DNA of 64,000 nucleotides from Guyparkeria halophila (GTDB taxonomy: Bacteria; Pseudomonadota; Gammaproteobacteria; Halothiobacillales; Halothiobacillaceae). The stretch's first letter is position 1. The number at the start of each line of letters is the position of its first letter. The notes beneath the pieces were generated by a model that worked only from the letters and a program-made list of their open reading frames with translations, was not told where the DNA came from and did not search any database. A program made the position numbers and the translations under genes. Shown piece by piece: positions 8,851 to 17,497 of this stretch. The stretch covers positions 379,501 through 443,500 of the forward strand of contig NZ_CP140153.1 of NCBI RefSeq assembly GCF_034479635.1. The letters are read 5' to 3'.

Positions 8851-9897
8851 TCAGTCGGGCGCCCCCGCCCCGGCCGTTTGTGGGTCGTGCGTCACGCGGG
8901 CCGCCTCGGGTACCTCCAAGTGAAGCAGGGTTCCCGGCCCGGTGCCCTCGCGCACGATGTGCAACAGATGGGGGGAGCGGTCGAAGGCGATGCCCTCCCA
9001 TTGATCGATGCGTGGCAGCGAACGCGACGCGACCGGTCGGCGAATGGCCTCGCTCCAGGGCTCGCCCACGTCACGGCGGAAGAAATACAACGACGAGTAG
9101 GTCAGCACCGCCAGCAGGCGGCCGTCGGGCGATAGCGCCATGCCGGTGGGCAGGCTGGTCTGGCGACCGGTCAGCGGCGAGAGCAGCCAGTTGATCGGAT
9201 CGGTGGGTGCCAGCCCGCCCATCGGGCCGAGCAGGCGGGCCTCGTGCACTTCCGCGCCGGCAAGGCGCTCGCGCGGGCTGCCCTCGCCGGGAAACGCCTC
9301 GCGTGCCGACAGTGGCAGGGCGAACAGACGTGGCGGGTCCTCGCGCTTGGTGAGCAGCAGGATCTGGCCGCCTTGCGGATCGACGGCCATGGCCTCGGTG
9401 TCGGCCGGCCCGTCCGGATAGCGGAAACGCAGCAGGTGTGTCGGCGTGGCGGCAAGGGTCTTGGCCGAGGGGGGAATCGTCCCCGGTTCGTCGATGAACC
9501 ACAGCACGTAGTCCGGCCAGCTTGCGCGGTTGTCGCCGGTGTCGGCGACCACTAGGCCGTGCGAGCCATCGATCCGGACGGTTTCGATTGCCTCCCAGTC
9601 GCGCTGGACGACCCCGTCCAGTTCCAGGCTCAGCCGCCATCGACCGTCGTGGTCGATGCCGTACACGAGCGGGGTGACGCGCTGCATGGAGCCGGGGTCG
9701 TTGATGTTGTCGTTATGCGTCCAGAGCAGCGAGGCATGCTGGGCGGATTGCGCCAATCCGGAGGCCTCGTCGAGGGCGCTCGGCAACTCGTGTTCCACCG
9801 GGGCGGGTGGTGCGGCCCAAGCGAACGGGCTGACGCTCCCCAGCAAGAGGAGCAGCCCGAGCGGCCAGCGGTGTGGGTCAGGTTCGATAAGGGCCAT
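8851..9897 (-). CDS. Exported protein, probable beta-propeller fold, function unknown
   Basis: A 348-residue protein with a signal peptide (hydrophobic LGLLLLLGSV, cleavage near AWA-APPAP). The mature part contains repeated strand-turn patterns: SLLWTHNDNIND, YGIDHDGRWRLSLEL, RDWEAIETVRIDG, GLVVADTGDN, DTEAMAVDP, LPTGMALSPDGRLLAVLTY and QWEGIAFD. These resemble blades of esterase-like-phytase or SMP-30-type propellers. I cannot name a substrate. The gene is upstream of acyP on the same strand, and the two may be co-transcribed. The start at 9897 has no strong ribosome-binding site. Confidence 0.6.
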   Translation of the reverse strand: MALIEPDPHRWPLGLLLLLGSVSPFAWAAPPAPVEHELPSALDEASGLAQSAQHASLLWTHNDNINDPGSMQRVTPLVYGIDHDGRWRLSLELDGVVQRDWEAIETVRIDGSHGLVVADTGDNRASWPDYVLWFIDEPGTIPPSAKTLAATPTHLLRFRYPDGPADTEAMAVDPQGGQILLLTKREDPPRLFALPLSAREAFPGEGSPRERLAGAEVHEARLLGPMGGLAPTDPINWLLSPLTGRQTSLPTGMALSPDGRLLAVLTYSSLYFFRRDVGEPWSEAIRRPVASRSLPRIDQWEGIAFDRSPHLLHIVREGTGPGTLLHLEVPEAARVTHDPQTAGAGAPD

Positions 9898-9925
9898 GGT
9901 CAGCGACGGGGTGAGCGGACATGGG

Positions 9926-9961
9926 AACGCCCCGCTCCACTCGGTGGGGCGGGGCGTGTTT
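9926..9961. other. GC-rich hairpin
   Basis: An inverted repeat pairs ACGCCCCGCTCCAC with GTGGGGCGGGGCGT-like sequence around a TCGG loop, with one bulge. It lies between the start of the exported propeller gene and the DUF2892 gene. On the plus strand it ends in GTTT, a weak T-run only. It may act as a transcript 3' structure or barrier. Confidence 0.5.
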
Positions 9962-9997
9962 CTGGAGCGGCGGTTGGCCGGATCGGTGTGCGAGAAC

Positions 9998-10015
9998 CCT
10001 CGCCTGGCGGCGAGG
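9998..10015. other. Perfect 7-bp hairpin downstream of DUF2892 gene
   Basis: CCTCGCC (9998-10004) and GGCGAGG (10009-10015) form a perfect stem with a TGGC loop. On the minus strand it is followed by GTTCTC, a poor U-run. It is the first structure after the DUF2892 stop and may be a weak terminator. Confidence 0.45.
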
Positions 10016-10041
10016 CTCCCTACCGGCTGACGGTGGGGCGG

Positions 10042-10257
10042 TCAGGCCGGGCCGTCTCCGGACTTGTCCGTGCCGGCGCCGCGAGTGTTCATCCCGATCA
10101 GCTTGTAGACCGGGCAGAAGTTGATCACCCCGGTGGCGAGCGGAATGATGCCGATGTACCCCCACCAGCCGATCACGTCGAACAGCGCCAGGGAGATCAG
10201 CGCGACGCCGACTATGATGCGCAACCACTTGTCGATCATTCCCACATTGGCCGTCAT
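10042..10257 (-). CDS. DUF2892 small membrane protein
   Basis: A 71-residue protein matching the YgaP-type DUF2892 transmembrane domain. It has NVGMIDKWLRIIVGVALI, a second hydrophobic segment, and the conserved end GVINFCPVYKLIGMNT. Two membrane helices are predicted. Stand-alone DUF2892 proteins have no settled role. In YgaP the domain anchors a rhodanese. GGAGGAAG lies about 6 bases before the ATG at 10257, a strong start. Confidence 0.85.
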   Translation of the reverse strand: MTANVGMIDKWLRIIVGVALISLALFDVIGWWGYIGIIPLATGVINFCPVYKLIGMNTRGAGTDKSGDGPA

Positions 10258-10307
10258 TACAGCTTCCTCCGGTTAGACGTGTCGTTGAGTCCGTTCCGGG
10301 AGTGTAG

Positions 10308-10622
10308 TCACTGCGGCGGGAATTTCCCGTGCTCGACGCGGTGCAGCGCGGTGCGCTTCTCGAAGAAGATGCTGAAGTCGGCGTAGTCCCAGCGCGTGAT
10401 CGGCGGGGTCGGATGCTCGCCCGTGGCCGGCACGGGGGCATGGCGACGCTCCGGCTCGCCGAAACGGGCGATGACCTGCTCCTGGGTCAGGCCGTGGACC
10501 GAGGCCGAGCCCTCGCCGGCCTGGGTAAGGCCCTGGGCGAGCGTCGGACTGGCGGCCAGGATGCCGGCGAGTGCCAGCAGGGCGGCAGCCAGCGGTCGGG
10601 CGAGATGCGTCAGCGGGGTCAT
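10308..10622 (-). CDS. Small exported protein, possible BamE/SmpA-like fold
   Basis: Starting at 10622 gives 104 residues with a signal peptide (ARPLAAALLALAGILAAS, cleavage near LAQ). AAGGAG lies just upstream of this ATG; the open frame before it lacks signal-peptide character. The mature part contains LTQEQVIARFGEPERR, which resembles the helix-turn of SmpA/OmlA (BamE-like) domains, then ITRWDYADFSIFFEKRTALH. This is likely a small periplasmic protein. The fold is inferred from this one motif and the function is unknown. It precedes DUF2892 on the same strand with a 50-base gap. Confidence 0.6.
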   Translation of the reverse strand: MTPLTHLARPLAAALLALAGILAASPTLAQGLTQAGEGSASVHGLTQEQVIARFGEPERRHAPVPATGEHPTPPITRWDYADFSIFFEKRTALHRVEHGKFPPQ

Positions 10623-10979
10623 GTTCGGCTCCTTGTCTTGCATTGATGGCTCGTTCCCTGAATGATCGTCTGTCGCGACCCGGCTGGCCGGGCGGTTCCG
10701 ATGCCCTGCTAGAAGCGGCCCGGCGGCCGGCGCGGCGGGGCAGGCGGCGCGATTGTCGCTAGTCTGCGCCAGGCCGCCGTTGGCTGCAAGCGGGATGACC
10801 GGCGGACGCGGGACAGGCCCGAGTGGCATGGCATGCATGCCGAGTTTCCCGGGCGCGGTTTAGACTGTTGCCCGGCTCGTGGGCACGAATGGGCCGCTTC
10901 GCGGTCCAAAAGGCCCACGACGGGGCGATTCGCCTTGGCGTTCCCACGATATTCACCTACAGCACAGGCAGGGGTCTGC

Positions 10980-12227
10980 ATGCGGCGGACATTCGAATGG
11001 ATGATCGGGTTGCGCTATACGCGCGCCAAACGACGCAACCGGTTCGTGTCGTTCATTTCGGCGACCTCGATCATCGGCATCACCCTTGGCGTGACGGCCC
11101 TGATCGTGGTGATCTCGGTGATGAACGGCTTTCAGGACGAGTTGCGCGAACGCATTCTCGGCATGACCGCCCACGTCACCGTCAGCGAGCGCGGCGGCTC
11201 ATTGGGTGAGTGGAAGACGGTTGCCGATCGGATTGGCGAGGAGCCATCGGTGCAGGCCATCGCGCCCTACGTGCAGGCCGAGGGGATGCTGTCGGCCGCC
11301 TCGGAGGTGTCCGGGGCGATCATCCGCGGTATCGAGCCACAGCGCGAATCACCGGTGACCGACATCGGCGCGCACATGCAGGAGGGGGCGCTCGAGGCCC
11401 TCGAACCCGGCGAGTTCGGCATCGTGCTGGGCTCCGCCCTGGCGCGCTCGCTGGGGGTGGGACTGGGTGATCGATTGATGCTGATCAGCGCGGACGTGGC
11501 CGTCACGCCGGTCGGCGGCATGTTGCGCCAGCGACGCTTCACGGTGGTGGGGCTGTTCGAGGTCGGCATGTACGAGTACGACCGCGGCACGGCAATGATT
11601 CACATGGCCGATGCCCAGGCACTGTTCCGCACCGGCGACGGCGTCTCGGGGCTGCGCCTGAAGCTCGACGACATCTTCGCTGCACCGGCCGTGGCGCGGG
11701 ACCTCAACCAGCGGCTGGGCTACCCCTACGTCGCGCAGGACTGGACCCAGTCGAACGCCAACTTCTTCCGTGCCATCCAGATCGAGCGCACGGTGATGTT
11801 CATCATCCTGTCGCTGATCGTGGCGGTGGCCGCGTTCAACATCGTCTCCACCCTGGTGATGCTGGTGACCGACAAGCAGGGCGATATCGCGATCCTGCGC
11901 ACGCTCGGCGCGAGTCCCGGCTCGATCATGATGATCTTCATCATCACCGGCGTGGTGATCGGTCTGATCGGCACCCTGGTCGGGGTGGGCGTGGGCGTGC
12001 TGATCGCCGAGAACATCGACGTGATCGTGCCCTGGATCGAAGGGATGGTCGGCACCCAGTTCATGCCGGCGGACGTCTACTACATCAGCGAAGTGCCCTC
12101 GCGACTCGACTGGGCCGATGTCGGCCTGATCGGCCTGATGGCCTTCGCCCTCTCGTTCCTGGCCACGCTGTATCCCGCGTGGCGCGCCTCCCGTGTCCAG
12201 CCGGCCCAAGCGCTCCGCTACGAATGA
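10980..12227 (+). CDS. lolC: Lipoprotein-releasing ABC transporter permease (LolC/LolE family)
   Basis: A 415-residue inner-membrane permease of the LolC/E (MacB-FtsX) family. A first helix lies at about residues 23-45 (ISATSIIGITLGVTALIVVI), then a long periplasmic domain, then three helices in the last 150 residues including IVAVAAFNIVSTLVMLVTDK. It ends VQPAQALRYE, the typical LolC/E tail. With LolD it should release outer-membrane lipoproteins from the inner membrane to LolA. Only one permease is present beside lolD, so it may work as a homodimer (LolF-type) or pair with a LolE outside the window. The start at 10980 fits family MRRTFEWMIGLRY. Confidence 0.88.
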   Translation: MRRTFEWMIGLRYTRAKRRNRFVSFISATSIIGITLGVTALIVVISVMNGFQDELRERILGMTAHVTVSERGGSLGEWKTVADRIGEEPSVQAIAPYVQAEGMLSAASEVSGAIIRGIEPQRESPVTDIGAHMQEGALEALEPGEFGIVLGSALARSLGVGLGDRLMLISADVAVTPVGGMLRQRRFTVVGLFEVGMYEYDRGTAMIHMADAQALFRTGDGVSGLRLKLDDIFAAPAVARDLNQRLGYPYVAQDWTQSNANFFRAIQIERTVMFIILSLIVAVAAFNIVSTLVMLVTDKQGDIAILRTLGASPGSIMMIFIITGVVIGLIGTLVGVGVGVLIAENIDVIVPWIEGMVGTQFMPADVYYISEVPSRLDWADVGLIGLMAFALSFLATLYPAWRASRVQPAQALRYE

Positions 12228-12271
12228 TCCAGGCAATCGTCCAGGCAATGATCCAGGCAATGACCCAGGCC
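12224..12271. repeat. Four 12-bp tandem units and a duplicated lolC 3' end
   Basis: ATGATCCAGGCA (12224-12235), ATCGTCCAGGCA (12236-12247), ATGATCCAGGCA (12248-12259) and ATGACCCAGGCC (12260-12271) lie head to tail from the lolC stop to just before lolD. The DNA before lolD (CAGGCCCTGCGTTATGAATGA) again encodes QALRYE-stop in another frame, echoing the true end of lolC. Confidence 0.85.
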
Positions 12272-12278
12272 CTGCGTT

Positions 12279-12980
12279 ATGAATGATCTCCGCGATACCC
12301 CTCGGTTGGTACTCGAGGCAAAGGAACTCACCCGCACCTTCCGCGAGGGCAGCCTCAATGTCGAGGTGCTACGCGGCATCGACCTGGCCATTCACGCCGG
12401 CGAGCGGATGGCGATCGTCGGGGCGTCCGGGGCGGGCAAGTCCAGCCTGCTCTCTCTGCTGGCGGGGCTCGACCAGCCCACCGCGGGCGAGGTGTGGCTG
12501 GCAGGCCAGCGTTTCTCGGCGATGGGCGAGCGCCGTCGGGGTTTGCTCCGCAACCAGCATCTGGGCTTCGTCTACCAGGCCCATCACCTGCTGCCGGAAT
12601 TCTCGGCGCTCACCAACGTGGCGATGCCGTTGATCATCCGCCGCGAGCCGCGCGAGCAGGCCGAATCGCAGGCCCGCGCCCTGCTCGAGCGCGTCGGTCT
12701 GGGGCATCGGCTCGATCATCGCCCCGGTGAGCTTTCGGGCGGTGAGCGCCAGCGTGTCGCCATCGCCCGGGCGCTGGTCACCCGGCCGGCGGTGGTGCTG
12801 GCCGACGAGCCGACCGGCAACCTCGATACCCGCAGCACCGAGGCGGTCTTTCAGGCCATGCTCGAACTCAATCAGGCCATGGGTAGCGCCATCGTTCTGG
12901 TCACTCATGATCTTGAGTTGGCCGCCCGGATGGATCGCACCCTGCACATCGCCGACGGCGTGATCACCGATCCCGCCTGA
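12279..12980 (+). CDS. lolD: Lipoprotein-releasing ABC transporter ATPase LolD
   Basis: A 233-residue ABC ATPase. Walker A is GASGAGKSS, the Q-loop region is [19 protein letters not shown], the signature is LSGGERQR, Walker B is [12 protein letters not shown] and the switch His is in VTHD. The [14 protein letters not shown] segment is characteristic of LolD. It energises lipoprotein release by the upstream permease. The ATG at 12279 lies inside a remnant of a second lolC-like end, suggesting that lolC and lolD once overlapped by 8 bases. Confidence 0.94.
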   Translation: MNDLRDTPRLVLEAKELTRTFREGSLNVEVLRGIDLAIHAGERMAIVGASGAGKSSLLSLLAGLDQPTAGEVWLAGQRFSAMGERRRGLLRNQHLGFVYQAHHLLPEFSALTNVAMPLIIRREPREQAESQARALLERVGLGHRLDHRPGELSGGERQRVAIARALVTRPAVVLADEPTGNLDTRSTEAVFQAMLELNQAMGSAIVLVTHDLELAARMDRTLHIADGVITDPA

Positions 12981-13136
12981 GTCGGGTCGTTATCGCGGCC
13001 GAGGTCGGGCCGGCGGCGCCCTGTTTCTCAAAACATATTGCGGCCCGGCACTCACGGTCTACGCTCCTTTGCACTGTCTTCATCGCCCCGGCAATCGGGG
13101 CGTCTGCGACTCTGCATCCAACTCAGGAGAACCGCC
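12981..13136. other. Intergenic region before iorA, with hairpin
   Basis: The 156-bp gap holds a perfect stem CGCCCCG (13084-13090) / CGGGGCG (13096-13102) with a GCAAT loop, followed by no T-run. It lies 35 bases before the GTG start of iorA. The promoter of the molybdenum-hydroxylase operon is presumably here, but I cannot assign its elements. Confidence 0.4.
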
Positions 13137-13634
13137 GTGGCAACACTCACCATCAACGGACGCTCCGTGACCCTCGAGGTCGCCGATGACATGCCCCTGC
13201 TCTGGGCCATCCGTGACTACATCGGCCTGACCGGCACCAAGTTCGGCTGTGGTGCCGGGTTGTGCGGTGCCTGCACCGTGCATGTCGATGGCGAGCCGAC
13301 CCGCTCGTGCATCACGCCGGTCGCCTCCGCGGACGGCAAGGAGATCACCACCATCGAGGGGCTTTCCTCGGCCGGTGATCATCCGGTGCAACTGGCCTGG
13401 GTGGCCGAGGACGCTCCGCAGTGCGGCTACTGCCAGTCCGGCCAGATCATGCAGGCCGCCGCGCTGTTGGCCGACAACCCGGACCCCTCCGACGAGGACA
13501 TCGACCGGGCCATGCAGGGCAACCTCTGCCGTTGCGGCACCTATAACCAGATCCGCGCGGCGATCAAGCACGCGGCCCGCGCCAAGATGGCCGGCAACGG
13601 TGGCCAGAACCAGGATCAGGAGGTTTCGGCATGA
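13137..13634 (+). CDS. iorA: Isoquinoline 1-oxidoreductase-type small subunit (2Fe-2S)
   Basis: The 165-residue iron-sulfur subunit of a xanthine-dehydrogenase-family hydroxylase. The plant-ferredoxin-type cluster is in [16 protein letters not shown] and the second cluster uses [10 protein letters not shown] and NLCRCGTY. It passes electrons away from the molybdenum subunit encoded next. A GTG at 13137 is taken as start because AGGAG lies 8 bases upstream and the protein then begins ATLTING as in the family; the longer frame has no domain support. It overlaps the large-subunit gene by 4 bases. Confidence 0.9.
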   Translation: MATLTINGRSVTLEVADDMPLLWAIRDYIGLTGTKFGCGAGLCGACTVHVDGEPTRSCITPVASADGKEITTIEGLSSAGDHPVQLAWVAEDAPQCGYCQSGQIMQAAALLADNPDPSDEDIDRAMQGNLCRCGTYNQIRAAIKHAARAKMAGNGGQNQDQEVSA

Positions 13635-15778
13635 CCACGCGCAGGCAGTTTCTCAAGGTCTCCGCCGCCGTTGGTGGTGGAATGCTGGTCGGCTTTCGTT
13701 TCGGTGCGCCCGAGTCGGCGATGGCCGCCGACGGCACCTCCGGTGCAATGGACTCGGCGGGGGTGTTCGAACCCAACGCCTGGATCGAGATGCATCCCGA
13801 TGGCCGGACGATGCTGACCATCTCGGGGTCCGAGATGGGGCAGGGCGCGATGACGGTGATCCCGATGATGATCGCCGAGGAGCTCGACCTGCCCTGGGGC
13901 GAGTTCGACACCCGGTTCGCCCCCGCCGACGAGACCTACGCCAACCCGGCCCTCGGCAGCCAGGTTACCGGCGGCAGTGCCACCGTGCGCGGCTTTTACA
14001 CCAAGTTGCGCGAGGTGGGCGCGGCAACCCGCGAGATGCTGATGCAGGCCGCGGCAAACCGCTGGAACGTGCCGCTGTCCGACCTGCGCACCGAGCCGGG
14101 CGTGGTGGTGCACACCGCCACGGGTCGGCAGGTCGAGTACAAGGACCTGCTGGCGGATGCCGCCAAGCTCGAGCCACCAACAGAGGTCTTCACCAAGGAC
14201 CGCGCGGATTTCCGCATTATCGGCAAGCCGACCAAGCGCCTCGACTCGCCGCAGAAGGTCACCGGCCAGGCGGATTTCGGCATCGATGCCCGCCCGGATG
14301 GCCTGCTGCACGCCAGTGTCGAGCGCTGCCCGGTGTTCGGCGGCAAGCTCAAATCCGTGGAAGCCGCCGAGGCGAAAAAAGCGGACGGCGTCGAGGACGT
14401 GATCGAGCTCGACCACGGCGTGGCGGTGCTGGCGCGCGACTGGTGGAGTGCCGACCAGGCCCGCGGCAAGCTCTCGATCGAGTGGGACGAAGGCGAGCTG
14501 GCCGATCTCGACGACGAGGCGATCGACGCGCAATTCCAGGAGCGGGTCAAGCAAGATGCTCGCGCTGCGCGGACAGAAGGGCGTGGTGCCGATGCGTTGG
14601 GCAATGACGAGAACACCCATCGCGCGACCTATCGCGTGCCGTATCTGGCCCACACCACCATGGAGCCGATGAACGCCACCGCCTCGGTGACCGAGGAGGG
14701 AGTGACGATGTGGGTGCCGACCCAGGCGCCCGGCTCGGTACAGAAGGTGGCCGCCGAGGTCGCCGGCGTCGATCCGTCTAAGGTCGCGGTGCACACCACC
14801 TTCCTGGGCGGTGGCTTCGGCCGGCGCTTCGAGACCGACTTCGTTCGCGAGGCGGTCGAACTGTCCAAGCGCGCCGGTCGTCCGGTCAAGGTGATCTACT
14901 CGCGCCCGGACGACGTGCGTCACGACTTCTACCGCCCGGCGGCCTACAACGAACTGTCGGCCACCCTGGGTGACGACGGCCTGCCGGTGACCTGGGTGCA
15001 TCGCATCGCCGGTCCATCGATCTGGTCGCGCGTGGCCCCCGGCATGGTCAAGGACGGCATCGATCCGGCCGCCGTCGAAGGCGCGGCGGACCATCCCTAC
15101 CGGATCGAGAACATCGCGGTGTCCTACGCTCAGGTCGATCCGGGCATTCCGGTGGGTTTCTGGCGCTCGGTGGGCCACTCGCACAACGCCTACATCGTCG
15201 AGTCGTTTCTCGACGAGCTGGCGCGCCGGGCGGAGATCGACCCGGTCGACTATCGCCTGAAATTGCTCGAGGAAAATTCGCGCCACGTCGCGGTGCTCAA
15301 GCGTGCCGCCGAGATGGCCGACTGGGGTGGCGAGGTGCCCGAGGGGCGCGCCCGCGGCGTGGCGCTGGCCAAGTCGTTCGGCAGCTATTGCGCGCAGGTG
15401 GCCGAGGTCTCGATCGAGGACGGCCAGCCCCGCGTGCACAAGGTCTGGTGCGCACTCGATTGCGGCATCGCGGTCAACCCGGCGGGGGTCGAGCGCCAGG
15501 TGCATTCCTCGATTGCCTACGGCCTGACCGCGGCGCTGTCCGGCAAGATCACCATCAAGAACGGCCGGGTCCAGGAACAGAACTTCAACGATTACCCGGC
15601 ACTGAGGATGGATCAGATGCCCGAGGTCGAGGTCGGCATCGTCGATTCGGGCCAGCCGCCGGGTGGCGTGGGCGAGCCGGGGCTGCCGCCGCTGGCCCCG
15701 GCCGTGGTCAACGCGCTGGTCAGCCTGACCGGCAAGCCGATCCGCCGGTTGCCGATCGAGCTGGGCGACGAGGCGTGA
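13631..15778 (+). CDS. iorB: Isoquinoline 1-oxidoreductase-type molybdenum subunit, Tat-exported
   Basis: The 715-residue molybdopterin-binding subunit. The N terminus carries a Tat-type signal ([20 protein letters not shown]), so the complex is probably carried to the periplasm with its small subunit. Cofactor-binding stretches are visible: [36 protein letters not shown] and the catalytic Glu region [14 protein letters not shown]. The IorB group lacks an FAD subunit and usually passes electrons to a cytochrome. The physiological substrate (N-heterocycle or aldehyde) cannot be read from the sequence. Overlaps on both sides indicate a single operon. Confidence 0.88.
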   Translation: MTTRRQFLKVSAAVGGGMLVGFRFGAPESAMAADGTSGAMDSAGVFEPNAWIEMHPDGRTMLTISGSEMGQGAMTVIPMMIAEELDLPWGEFDTRFAPADETYANPALGSQVTGGSATVRGFYTKLREVGAATREMLMQAAANRWNVPLSDLRTEPGVVVHTATGRQVEYKDLLADAAKLEPPTEVFTKDRADFRIIGKPTKRLDSPQKVTGQADFGIDARPDGLLHASVERCPVFGGKLKSVEAAEAKKADGVEDVIELDHGVAVLARDWWSADQARGKLSIEWDEGELADLDDEAIDAQFQERVKQDARAARTEGRGADALGNDENTHRATYRVPYLAHTTMEPMNATASVTEEGVTMWVPTQAPGSVQKVAAEVAGVDPSKVAVHTTFLGGGFGRRFETDFVREAVELSKRAGRPVKVIYSRPDDVRHDFYRPAAYNELSATLGDDGLPVTWVHRIAGPSIWSRVAPGMVKDGIDPAAVEGAADHPYRIENIAVSYAQVDPGIPVGFWRSVGHSHNAYIVESFLDELARRAEIDPVDYRLKLLEENSRHVAVLKRAAEMADWGGEVPEGRARGVALAKSFGSYCAQVAEVSIEDGQPRVHKVWCALDCGIAVNPAGVERQVHSSIAYGLTAALSGKITIKNGRVQEQNFNDYPALRMDQMPEVEVGIVDSGQPPGGVGEPGLPPLAPAVVNALVSLTGKPIRRLPIELGDEA

Positions 15779-16797
15779 GTCCGTCCCCGGCGGTGGCCTC
15801 CGATCGTCAGGCGGCCCTGACGCTGGCGGTCGAGGCACTCGAGGCCGGCCGAGAGGTGGCGTTGGTCACGGTGCTCGAGACCTACGGGTCGGCACCCCGC
15901 CGCCCCGGCTCGATCTGGGTGATCGTCGACCCGGCCGGAACGGGGCCCGAGGGCATCCCAAGGCAGGCCGGCTCGATCTCCGGCGGTTGCGTCGAGGACG
16001 AGCTGCTCGACTGGCTCGCTGCGCATCCGGACCCGGCGCGGGGCGGCAGGCCGGTCGAGCGGCATTTCGATGGCACCACCCACCCGGGCCTGCCCTGTGG
16101 CGGCACCCTGTCGGTGCTGGTCGAGTGGCCGCGACAAGCGGCCGATCTGCGTCCGGCGCTGGCGGCGGTGTCCCGTCGCGAGGCCGTCTGGCGCGAGGTC
16201 GACCTGGTCACCGGCCGGGTCGGCTTTCACCCCATCGATGGCGTGGTGGCGGAATCGCCCTGTCGTCGCGAGAACGCCTTGGCCGTGCCCTTCGGCCCGG
16301 CGTGGCGGCTGGCGATCATTGGTACCGGCCCGGTGGCCGAGGCCCTTGCGCCCCTGGCGCTCTCACTGGGCTTCGAGGTGGATGTCTGCGACCCGCGGCC
16401 GCATGCCGACTGGTCCGTTCCCGGTGTGGCGCGGCATCGCGAGGCACCCGAGCGATTCTTCGCCGCGACCGGGCTCGATGCGCGCACGGCGGTGGTGGCG
16501 GTTGCCCACGACCCGCGGCTGGATGATCTGGCCCTGATGGATGCCCTCGAGTCGCCGTCCTTTCACGTCGCCGCCATGGGGGGCGCGACCACCAGTCGTG
16601 CACGTCGCGACCGGCTGGCCGCCCTCGGCATCGATACCGAACGGCTGCGCGCCCCGGCGGGGCTCGATATCGGCTCGCATACCCCGGCGGAAATCGCGGT
16701 GTCGATGGCCGCCGAACTGGTCGCGGCGCGTCATCTCGAGCGCCAGCGGGCAACGGCGCGGCAGCCCTTGGTCCGCCACGCGCTCGATGCCGGCTGA
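15775..16797 (+). CDS. XdhC/CoxI family molybdoenzyme maturation factor
   Basis: A 340-residue protein with an N-terminal XdhC/CoxI domain (YGSAPRRPGS, SISGGCVEDELLDW, GLPCGGTLSVLVE) and a C-terminal Rossmann-type XdhC_C domain (LAIIGTGPVAEALAPLAL). Such proteins bind molybdenum cofactor and help insert its sulfurated form into xanthine-dehydrogenase-type enzymes. The start is a GTG overlapping the iorB stop (GTGA), which also places it in the operon. Its end overlaps the next gene by 11 bases. Confidence 0.88.
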   Translation: MSPSPAVASDRQAALTLAVEALEAGREVALVTVLETYGSAPRRPGSIWVIVDPAGTGPEGIPRQAGSISGGCVEDELLDWLAAHPDPARGGRPVERHFDGTTHPGLPCGGTLSVLVEWPRQAADLRPALAAVSRREAVWREVDLVTGRVGFHPIDGVVAESPCRRENALAVPFGPAWRLAIIGTGPVAEALAPLALSLGFEVDVCDPRPHADWSVPGVARHREAPERFFAATGLDARTAVVAVAHDPRLDDLALMDALESPSFHVAAMGGATTSRARRDRLAALGIDTERLRAPAGLDIGSHTPAEIAVSMAAELVAARHLERQRATARQPLVRHALDAG

Positions 16798-17365
16798 CCA
16801 GGTGCCGCTCGCCGGGGTGGTCGGCGTGGTGCTGGCGGCCGGACGGTCGCGGCGCTTCGGTGCCGACAAGCGTTGGGTGCCCTGGCAGGATGAGCCACTG
16901 CTCGCCCATGTGCTGCGCACCGCCCGGGCGACCTGCGAGCGTGTGCTGGTGGTCGTCGAGCGGCATGATCCCTTGCTGGACGAGCTGCTGGAGCGATTGC
17001 CGGCCGAGTTGCTGGTCTGCCCCGATGCACGGCGAGGCCTGCCATTCAGTCGGCGCTGTGGGCTCGACGCCCTGCAAGACGATCCCGTCCTGCGCGGCGT
17101 GCTGATCTTCCTGGGCGACATGCCGGCCATTCGTCCGGTCGATGCCCGTCGCCTGGGGGCGGCAATGCTCGAGGCCGGATTGCCCGTTCGTCCGACCCAT
17201 GGCGGCGCGCCCGGCCATCCGGTTGCCTGCCCCGCCCGATGGCTTGCCGAACTGGGCGAGTCGGGGTTCCCGGGCGCGGTGGGGCGGTCGATCGAATGGG
17301 ATCACGCCGGCGTGGTGCGTGACGTCGACCGCCCGGTCGATCTCGCCAACCTGACGCCGCCCTGA
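16787..17365 (+). CDS. MobA/MocA-like molybdenum cofactor nucleotidyltransferase
   Basis: A 192-residue nucleotidyltransferase. The signature VVLAAGRSRRFGADKRW gives the LAAGxSxRxGxxK motif, and LIFLGDMPAIRP holds the metal-binding Asp. Placed after iorAB and xdhC, it is more likely the CTP-dependent MocA type, converting molybdopterin cofactor to its cytosine dinucleotide form as IorAB-type enzymes need, than GTP-dependent MobA. That preference is inference from context. The ATG at 16787 lies inside the end of xdhC; the open frame upstream is a shadow of xdhC. Confidence 0.82.
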   Translation: MPADQVPLAGVVGVVLAAGRSRRFGADKRWVPWQDEPLLAHVLRTARATCERVLVVVERHDPLLDELLERLPAELLVCPDARRGLPFSRRCGLDALQDDPVLRGVLIFLGDMPAIRPVDARRLGAAMLEAGLPVRPTHGGAPGHPVACPARWLAELGESGFPGAVGRSIEWDHAGVVRDVDRPVDLANLTPP

Positions 17366-17497
17366 TTCGGCCGACACCGCCGCCGGTGCCGGTTACCGCA
17401 TCGATCGGCTGTGCTAAGTTTTAATTGACCCTGGCGGGCGTTCGACGACATGTCGAGCCCGCCGCCCTTCCATTGCCACACCAGCGAAGGACCCCGG
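17366..17497. other. Intergenic region before the sucrose operon
   Basis: A 132-bp gap with an AT-rich patch (AAGTTTTAATTGACC, about 17415-17430), a plausible promoter area. I see no clear terminator for the upstream operon. Confidence 0.35.

Noticed and set aside
9926-9961. Rho-independent terminator
   Set aside because: The stem is strong, but the following T-run is only three bases and broken, so it is listed as a hairpin only.
13616-15838. A 740-codon minus-strand frame
   Set aside because: It mirrors iorB in the opposite strand and has no domain motifs or signal peptide.
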